From a virus, in the IMG/VR virus record IMGVR_UViG_3300009168_000011, positions 1-60,720 of that record: a stretch of 60,720 bases of DNA; one strand, 5' to 3'. Below are positions 55,348 through 60,720 of the stretch, in pieces. Numbering within the stretch: the first letter of the stretch is position 1; the number at the start of each line of letters is the position of its first letter. Below the pieces are notes generated by a model that had not been told where the DNA came from, did no database searches, and saw only the letters and a program-made list of their open reading frames with translations. The position numbers were made by a program, and so were the translations under genes.

Positions 55348-57353
55348 TCAAGCTGCCGCGCCTGCTCTCCCTCGACGTGGAGACTGCCCCCGCCGATAAC
55401 CTTCCACACACCGACGATCCCAAGGGCTACGCCCTTGAGCCCTGCCGGTTGCGAAGCGGGCAGGCGCAGCTACTGTCCATCGCCTGTGCCTTCGGCATCG
55501 GCAAGCGGGATGTTGTCGGCTTCTACAAGCCGAACAAGGCCAAGGTCGCTGCCCTCCTGCAGGGTGCCGTCGACACTGACACCATCGTCGTCGCATGGAA
55601 CAGCACCTTCGATGTCGCATGGCTGATCGCGATGGGCCTGCGTGACTTGGCGTACAAGGTGAAGTGGCTCGACGGCATGCTGCTCCGCCGCCATGCCCAC
55701 AACCAGATGAACATGACCGGGCACAAGCCGGTGTCGCTGGGCCTCAAAGCCTGCGTCGAGGAGAAGTACCCCGGCCACGGCAACTACGGTGCCGAGCTTG
55801 CCCCGTTCATCGGCGACATGCGCCGGGCCGAGCCGTACAAGGTGATCCGCTACAACTGCGAGGATGCCCGCTACACGTGGGACCTAGCGCAGTTCTACTG
55901 GTCGCAGCTGTCGCGCGAACAGCAGCGGCTTGCCGCGCTCGAAGGCGTGTCGATCCCGATGTTTGCCGAGTGCCTCGTCGAGGGTATCGACGTCGATCCC
56001 GAGCATGCCAAGGCGATGCACGATAGCGTCGAGGATGACATGAAGATGGCGCTGGTCAGCTTCTCGCTGGCGGTCAACCGCCCCATCACCTCCGACGTGC
56101 TGTCGTCCACTGATCAACTCGCTGTCCTGCTGCAGGAAGTGGGCGTCCCGCTCGAACGCCGCACGTCCACCGGCAAGCTGTCGGTCGATGCCGCCACGCT
56201 GGCACCGCTGGCCAAGGACTTCCCGATCATCGAGCACGCGCTGCGCTGGCGCGGCGCGCACAAGCTGCGCTCGACCTACACCGGCCCGGTTGCCGAGGCG
56301 TCGGCCTACAACCCGGACGGGCGCGTGCGTCCGCAGGGCCGCATGTTCGGCACCTACACTGGCCGACTGACTTTCAGTTCAACCAACAAGGTGCGCGAGC
56401 CGGGGGTGAGGGCGGGCTCGACCCGCTACGCCACGGTGCAGGTCGGCGTGCCGATCCACCAGTGGCCGCACCTGTCCATGGTGCGCGACATCATGGTCGC
56501 ACCGCCGGGGATGACCATCCTTGAGGCCGACTTCAAGGGGCAGGAGTACCGGTGGATGGCCGAGTACTCACGTGACACCCAGATGATCCGATGCTGCGAG
56601 CCGGACATCGACGCGCACACGGTGATGGGGGCGGCGATCCAAGCCATGGGCTACGACGCGCTGGTGCGCCTGCTGGAGAGCGATGACCGTGCGATCCGGG
56701 AGCACGCCGAGAGTATGCGCAAGATGGGCAAGGTCGGCAACCTCGCCTGCCAGTACCGCATCGGAGTTCCTACTTTGCGTGACCGGGCCGAGGCAGACTA
56801 TGGCGTGGTGCTGACCGAGGCCGAGGCAGCCAAGCTGCGCGAGAGCTACAAGCAGATGTACCGGGCGGTGCCCCGCTACTGGAAGCGGTCGATCCAGACG
56901 CTGATCAACGATGGCTGGGTCACCACCTTCGGCGGTCGCCGCATCCACCCACCCAAGGGGATGCTCCCGGCGCTGGCTAACCACAACTCGCTGCGCCGTG
57001 GCATGAAGAACGTAGCAGGTGGCAATGCCGAGGCGGACCTGCAGCGCTGGCAGTTCGAGCAGACCGGCATCAACGGCCCGATCCAAGGCAGCGGTGCCGA
57101 CCAGAAGTACCTAGCTCTGGCGATAGCCAGAGACTACATCCTGTCCATTGGTGGGCGGCTATGGTTGGACCTGCATGATGGCCTGTACTTTCTCGTGCCC
57201 GACGCGGTTGCCAAGCAGGCAGCCCATGACATCCATGACATGCTGTCCAACCTGCCATACGAGCAGGTGTGGGGCAGGAAGCCGGTCGTCGATTTCCCGG
57301 TCGAGGTCAAGCTCGGCAAGAAGTGGGGACAGCTTGAGAAGGTGCTCGGATGA
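55344..57353 (+). CDS. Family A DNA polymerase with 3'-5' exonuclease domain
   Basis: A 669-residue replicative polymerase. The exonuclease has D11 and E13 (S-L-D-V-E-T), N-S-T-F-D in motif II and Y-x3-D in motif III. Polymerase motif A is D396-F-K-G-Q-E401-Y-R403, motif B (O-helix) is R459-x3-K463-x2-N466-L467-x3-Y471, and motif C is H-D612-G. The residue at the position of E. coli Pol I Phe762 is Leu467, and the Glu that normally follows the catalytic Asp of motif C is Gly. There is no 5'-3' exonuclease. It acts with the primase (2209) and the helicase. Starts by ATGA overlap. Confidence 0.93.
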   Translation: MIKLPRLLSLDVETAPADNLPHTDDPKGYALEPCRLRSGQAQLLSIACAFGIGKRDVVGFYKPNKAKVAALLQGAVDTDTIVVAWNSTFDVAWLIAMGLRDLAYKVKWLDGMLLRRHAHNQMNMTGHKPVSLGLKACVEEKYPGHGNYGAELAPFIGDMRRAEPYKVIRYNCEDARYTWDLAQFYWSQLSREQQRLAALEGVSIPMFAECLVEGIDVDPEHAKAMHDSVEDDMKMALVSFSLAVNRPITSDVLSSTDQLAVLLQEVGVPLERRTSTGKLSVDAATLAPLAKDFPIIEHALRWRGAHKLRSTYTGPVAEASAYNPDGRVRPQGRMFGTYTGRLTFSSTNKVREPGVRAGSTRYATVQVGVPIHQWPHLSMVRDIMVAPPGMTILEADFKGQEYRWMAEYSRDTQMIRCCEPDIDAHTVMGAAIQAMGYDALVRLLESDDRAIREHAESMRKMGKVGNLACQYRIGVPTLRDRAEADYGVVLTEAEAAKLRESYKQMYRAVPRYWKRSIQTLINDGWVTTFGGRRIHPPKGMLPALANHNSLRRGMKNVAGGNAEADLQRWQFEQTGINGPIQGSGADQKYLALAIARDYILSIGGRLWLDLHDGLYFLVPDAVAKQAAHDIHDMLSNLPYEQVWGRKPVVDFPVEVKLGKKWGQLEKVLG

Positions 57354-57706
57354 TGGGCGGGGGGATGCAGCAAATGGCGAACGCGGTGCTTGGGGGCACC
57401 ATCACGGGACAGATGCGGGCAACGAAGGTCGACCCGATGTCCGGCATCATCGGCGCAGCCGACTTCACCTCGACCCTGACCCACCTCAACGCCGATCTGA
57501 ATAGGATGCAGGCTGACCTCTCCTCCATGCAGGCTGCGCTGCGCGACATGGGCGGGCACCAGTCCATGCTGCTGGGGTATATCCACTACCTCAACCCGGA
57601 CAATGGCCAGCGTCCCGACAACCCCATGAACTACGCTGAGTGGAGCAGGCTGCAGCAGGTGAGCGACGTGATCAACGCAGCCAAGGAACGAGCAGGGGAA
57701 GTATGA
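57350..57706 (+). CDS. Small protein, paralogue of the next gene product
   Basis: A 118-residue protein overlapping the polymerase stop. Residues 45-118 have a helix followed by the motif G-Y-I-H-Y-L-N-P, R-P-D-N-P-M-N-Y-A-E-W and L-Q-Q-V, which is repeated in the 57703 product. The first 40 residues are Gly/Met-rich and differ. Role unknown; the place after the polymerase suggests replication. Confidence 0.75.
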   Translation: MMGGGMQQMANAVLGGTITGQMRATKVDPMSGIIGAADFTSTLTHLNADLNRMQADLSSMQAALRDMGGHQSMLLGYIHYLNPDNGQRPDNPMNYAEWSRLQQVSDVINAAKERAGEV

Positions 57707-58008
57707 ACGACTACGATCTTCACACCATATCCGGGTCCGTCCAGATGCCCCAAGTCTCGCGCGCCATCTCTACGCTGCAGCAGGACGTGCGCAACCAGCA
57801 TGCCATGATCACGACCCTGCAGTCAGACACCCTCGCCCTGCGTGCGCAGATGGCCCACGAGATGGCAGTGCAGCAGGTGCTGCTGTTGTACATCGAGTAC
57901 CTTAACCCGCCGGACGGCAAGCGTCCGCGCAACCCCATGTCCTACGCCGATTGGCTCAAGCTGCAGGGGGTGAACGAACAGATACTGGCAGCGAGGGCCG
58001 CCGCATGA
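57703..58008 (+). CDS. Small protein, paralogue of the previous gene product
   Basis: A 101-residue protein starting by ATGA overlap. A helical first half (A-I-S-T-L-Q-Q-D-V-R-N-Q) is followed by Y-I-E-Y-L-N-P, R-P-R-N-P-M-S-Y-A-D-W and L-Q-G-V, matching the upstream gene at most positions. The pair is a tandem duplication that has since diverged. Confidence 0.75.
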   Translation: MNDYDLHTISGSVQMPQVSRAISTLQQDVRNQHAMITTLQSDTLALRAQMAHEMAVQQVLLLYIEYLNPPDGKRPRNPMSYADWLKLQGVNEQILAARAAA

Positions 58009-58490
58009 CCGTCGCCATCTACGACAGCCTGACGCTGGTCACCGATAGCATGACCTCGTGGGGCAACATGCCGCTGGAGACAGGCTTCAGGAAGGCGGTG
58101 ATCTGCGGCAGTTGGGTGATCGTGCTGGCCGGTGATCTGCCCGCTATCCTGCCCCTCAGGGCGGCACTGTCGGGCATGCGGTTCGGACCGGACGAGCTAC
58201 CGTTCCTGCCCTACGCGCACCCCGACGACAGCAAGTGGGAGGCGCTAGCCATCGGGCCTGATCGCGTGTGCTGGTACTGCAAGACGCCGTTCCCCTGCGA
58301 ACTGGACATGCCAATCAGCGGCATCGGCTCGGGCATGGACCTCGCCCTTGGTGCCGTGGCTGCGGGTGCCAACTCACTGACAGCCGCGCGCATAGCAGCG
58401 CAGTATGACACGCAGTGCCGCCCGCCCTTCTACGAATATACCTACGTCCGCAAAGCCGGAAGCTGGAAAGAGGACCGCCATGACGCGTGA
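58005..58490 (+). CDS. HslV/proteasome-like Ntn-hydrolase fold protein
   Basis: A 161-residue protein starting by ATGA overlap. The order matches the HslV type: M-T2-V-A-I at the N-terminus (a Thr directly after Met, ready to act as nucleophile), D-S in V-T-D-S near 14, K in F-R-K-A-V-I-C near 30, L-A-G-D-L in the middle, G-I-G-S-G-M-D-L-A-L-G-A-V-A-A-G for the conserved G-S-G strand and helix, and A-A-R-I-A-A-Q-Y-D at the end. No ATPase subunit such as HslU is seen beside it. Related phage proteins are known from sequence only; protease activity here is not proven. Confidence 0.7.
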   Translation: MTVAIYDSLTLVTDSMTSWGNMPLETGFRKAVICGSWVIVLAGDLPAILPLRAALSGMRFGPDELPFLPYAHPDDSKWEALAIGPDRVCWYCKTPFPCELDMPISGIGSGMDLALGAVAAGANSLTAARIAAQYDTQCRPPFYEYTYVRKAGSWKEDRHDA

Positions 58491-59172
58491 GATGCCAGCA
58501 TGGTCCTACTCAGCGCTGACCGCGTTCGAGGACTGCCCGAGGCGGTACTACGAGACGAAGGTCTCCAAGCGGCACAAGGAAACCTACAGCCCGCAGCTGT
58601 CGCATGGCCTCAACTTCCACCACGCTGCCGAGGACACACTCAAGAACCGGGTGCCGATGCCCGAGGCGCTCAAGCACTACGCACCCGTGGTCGGTGTCAT
58701 CCAGAGCGCAGCAGACAAGCCCGGCGCGACGCTCGACGTGGAGCGGAGGATGGCACTCGATGCGCACCTCGTGCCAGTACCCTACTTCGACCGTAGTGTA
58801 TGGGTCCGGGCAGTCACCGACTTCGCCGTCACCTCGCCGAGTGGCAGGAGCGTACTGGCCGGTGACTGGAAGACCGGTAAGGAGCGACCCGCCTCCGCGC
58901 AGTTGATGCTTACGGCGGCGGTGCTGTTCGCGACCGAGCCGGTGGTCGACAAGGTGACCACCTCGTTCATCTGGCTGCAGACCGGCAACGTCAGCAAGGA
59001 GACCTTCCATCGGCCCGACGTACCGACCATCTGGAACTCGTTCAACCCGCGCGTGCAGCGCATGCGTGCAGCGTTCGCGGCTGATGATTTCCCGCCCCGT
59101 CCGTCCGGCCTGTGCCGCAACCACTGCCCCGTCGTCAGCTGCCCGATGAACGGGCATCACGTGGCGTCATGA
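58480..59172 (+). CDS. PD-(D/E)XK nuclease of the Cas4/RecB type with probable Fe-S cysteines
   Basis: A 230-residue protein; AAAGAGG precedes the ATG at 58480. Expected residues are H48, D114 (A-V-T-D), D129-W-K131 (G-D-W-K-T-G) and Q141. Cys19 (D-C-P-R-R-Y) with C212, C216 and C221 near the C-terminus match the split four-cysteine Fe-S site of Cas4 and AddB. There are no Cas genes or CRISPR arrays, so this is a phage recombination or DNA end-processing nuclease. It overlaps both neighbours by 4-11 bases. Confidence 0.82.
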   Translation: MTREMPAWSYSALTAFEDCPRRYYETKVSKRHKETYSPQLSHGLNFHHAAEDTLKNRVPMPEALKHYAPVVGVIQSAADKPGATLDVERRMALDAHLVPVPYFDRSVWVRAVTDFAVTSPSGRSVLAGDWKTGKERPASAQLMLTAAVLFATEPVVDKVTTSFIWLQTGNVSKETFHRPDVPTIWNSFNPRVQRMRAAFAADDFPPRPSGLCRNHCPVVSCPMNGHHVAS

Positions 59173-59546
59173 GCGAGACACCAGAGGGCCGGGTTAAGCG
59201 GTTCATCAAGGATTATCTGAAGGGTCTGGGGTGTATCTGGGTTTACAGCCCGGTACAATTAGGCTATGGTGCCGTTGGCATCCCGGACTTGGTTGGTTGC
59301 AGGGAAGGCCGCATGTTTGCAATCGAGGTCAAGGCACCCACCAGAGGGAGCCGAGTGACCCCGCTGCAGAGACTGACGCTAGATGCGATTGCCGCATCCG
59401 GCGGGCTGACCTGTGTCGCTACGTGCGTGCAGGACGTAGAGGATATGTTTGAATATGCTGGTCCATGGGGAAACGAAACAGATTGTACTGAACCTGCGCA
59501 ACCCGGAGATGGTGACGACGGTCATCCCGACCGCGCGCAAGTTTGA
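59169..59546 (+). CDS. VRR-NUC domain nuclease
   Basis: A 125-residue protein starting by ATGA overlap with the nuclease gene. The core is G-I-P-D40-L, E53-V-K55 and Q67, the metal and catalytic residues of the VRR-NUC branch of the PD-(D/E)XK fold. The family handles branched DNA and often lies beside helicases. The last 30 codons are overlapped by the helicase start in another frame. Confidence 0.85.
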   Translation: MSETPEGRVKRFIKDYLKGLGCIWVYSPVQLGYGAVGIPDLVGCREGRMFAIEVKAPTRGSRVTPLQRLTLDAIAASGGLTCVATCVQDVEDMFEYAGPWGNETDCTEPAQPGDGDDGHPDRAQV

Positions 59547-60720
59547 CCTGCTTGACACACCACTGGTTGCAGTGCGGCACGGGCTCGACGAGGTCAAGGT
59601 GCTGCGCAACCTCGGCATCGATGCTCCGTCCCCGATCCTGACGCAGTATGACTGGCCGGGCCGGTTCACCCCGTTCGACCACCAGCGTGAGACCGCTGCC
59701 TTCCTGACCCTCAATGACAAGGCGTTCGTGCTGCTCGACATCGGGCTCGGCAAGACGCTCGCCGCGCTGTGGACGTTCCACTATCTCAAGTCCATCGGCA
59801 AGGCCAAGAAGATGATCGTGCTCGCCTCGCTGTCGACGCTGGAGCGGGCGTGGGCCGACGAGATTTTCCGCAACTTCTTCGACCTCAAGTTCGTGGTGCT
59901 GCACGGCAGCAAGGCACGCCGGATCAGGCTGCTCGAAAAGGTTGACCATGACATCGCCATCATCAATCACCACGGTGCCAAGGTCATCCTCCACGAATTG
60001 ATCGAGGCTGGCTACGACGTGGTGTGCGTTGACGAGATCGCCACCTTCCGCAACGCGCAGTCCGGTCTGTGGAAGGCGCTGCGCTCGCTGTGTGCACCGC
60101 CCCACGTCAAGCGCATCTGGGGCCTGACCGGCAAGCCCACCCCCAACGATCCGACCGATGCATGGGCGCAGTGTCGCATCATCGCACCGGACCGGGTGCC
60201 GCGTTACTTCAACCAGTTCCGCGCAATGGTCATGCAGCAGGTTGGCCCGTTCGCGTGGCTCCCGCGCAGGGAGGCACCGGAGATTGTCAGCAAGGCGATG
60301 CAGCCTGCCATCCACCACCGCCGTGACGACTGCCTCGACCTGCCGCCGTGCCTGTACATCACCCGCGAGGTGCCGATGGAGAAGGAGCAGGTGCAGGCGT
60401 ACGAAACGATGAAGCGGCACATGGTGATCGAAGCCAAGGAGGGGAAGATCATCGCCCTCAACGAGGGTGTCAAGCTGTCCAAGCTGCTGCAGATTGCCTG
60501 TGGTGCAGCCTACTCCGACGGCACCGTTGTCGTGTATGAGCCCGGCCTCGAACGCCGGATCGACGAGATCGAACTGCTGGCATCGGAGGCGGCGGGCAAG
60601 GTCATTGTCTTCGTGCCGTTCCTGTCTGTCCTTGGAGAGGTCGCCGAGCGGCTGCGCAAGCGGGGACACTTCGTCGAGCAGGTGTCGGGCGAGACCAGCA
60701 AGACCGAGCGCGACCGTATC
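59455..60720 (+). CDS. SNF2-family DNA helicase/ATPase, N-terminal part (continues at base 1)
   Basis: The gene runs from the ATG at 59455 through the end of the window and on to 420, 520 residues in all. The N-terminal 75 residues are a small domain; then comes F-D-H-Q (Q-motif like), the Walker A motif D-I-G-L-G-K-T at 95-101, the DExx box V-D193-E194-I, and L-T-G-K-P in motif III position. Part two holds motifs V and VI. It overlaps the VRR-NUC gene by 92 bases, an unusually long overlap. It would remodel or unwind DNA for recombination-dependent replication together with the two nucleases. Confidence 0.92.
   Translation, partial: MLVHGETKQIVLNLRNPEMVTTVIPTARKFDLLDTPLVAVRHGLDEVKVLRNLGIDAPSPILTQYDWPGRFTPFDHQRETAAFLTLNDKAFVLLDIGLGKTLAALWTFHYLKSIGKAKKMIVLASLSTLERAWADEIFRNFFDLKFVVLHGSKARRIRLLEKVDHDIAIINHHGAKVILHELIEAGYDVVCVDEIATFRNAQSGLWKALRSLCAPPHVKRIWGLTGKPTPNDPTDAWAQCRIIAPDRVPRYFNQFRAMVMQQVGPFAWLPRREAPEIVSKAMQPAIHHRRDDCLDLPPCLYITREVPMEKEQVQAYETMKRHMVIEAKEGKIIALNEGVKLSKLLQIACGAAYSDGTVVVYEPGLERRIDEIELLASEAAGKVIVFVPFLSVLGEVAERLRKRGHFVEQVSGETSKTERDRI
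60598..60720. repeat. Terminal redundancy, right copy
   Basis: Exact copy of 1-123. Removing one copy gives a 60,597-bp circle in which the helicase gene is uninterrupted. Confidence 0.95.

Overview
The window is a complete circular phage genome cut open inside one gene. The first 123 bases (1-123) are repeated exactly at 60598-60720, so the unique circle is 60,597 bp, and the SNF2-type helicase gene that leaves the right end re-enters in frame at the left end. The DNA is GC-rich (about 60-65% by eye), densely coding and has no tRNA, rRNA, CRISPR or recognisable integrase. A P22-like portal and coat protein, a large terminase, a tail nozzle-like protein, no tape-measure or sheath gene, and very large internal virion proteins suggest a podovirus-like tailed phage. 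GC content and the signal-peptide style suggest an alphaproteobacterial (perhaps sphingomonad) host; this is inference only.

Layout. (1) Replication and recombination, + strand, 52.7 kb through the junction to 5.3 kb: secreted low-complexity proteins, a two-helix membrane protein, family A DNA polymerase, two paralogous small proteins, an HslV/proteasome-like Ntn hydrolase, a Cas4/RecB-type PD-(D/E)XK nuclease, a VRR-NUC nuclease, the SNF2 helicase, a protein with an acidic SSB-like tail, a small HTH protein and a 1,021-aa primase-ATPase, ending at a strong intrinsic terminator (5337-5373). (2) Virion module, - strand, 35.35 kb down to 5.39 kb: portal, terminase, coat, head-tail adaptors, tail and fibre proteins, a GNAT enzyme, an S74-like protein, a transglycosylase-bearing internal protein and a 3,095-aa polyvalent protein with three HExxH motifs. 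A block of five + strand genes including a scaffold-like protein (29.4-31.5 kb) sits inverted inside it. (3) Control region, 35.4-38.6 kb: an HNH nuclease, a monocistronic - strand gene with its own promoter and a perfectly palindromic terminator, iteron-like repeats beside an AT-rich tract (candidate origin), and several promoters. (4) + strand accessory operon, 37.5-48.9 kb: a MoxR-type AAA+ ATPase and a metallopeptidase-VWA protein with conserved-looking partners, then a train of tiny overlapping genes including a Lar-like zinc ribbon. (5) Tail fibre genes, - strand, 49.1-52.6 kb.

The most unusual non-coding feature is a near-palindromic element with core TTGATTAAAAANCAA, present seven times and always outside genes or at their very ends: at operon 3' ends (5.4, 36.1, 49.1 kb), in the putative origin region (37.0 kb) and in leaders or internal junctions of the MoxR-VWA operon (38.6, 39.7, 42.6 kb), usually next to a GC-rich hairpin. 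It looks like a genome-wide regulatory site, comparable in distribution to mycobacteriophage stoperators. A second family of sites, CTGACA(C), recurs in and around the promoters between 35.4 and 41.3 kb. Terminase small subunit, dedicated endolysin and integrase were not recognised.
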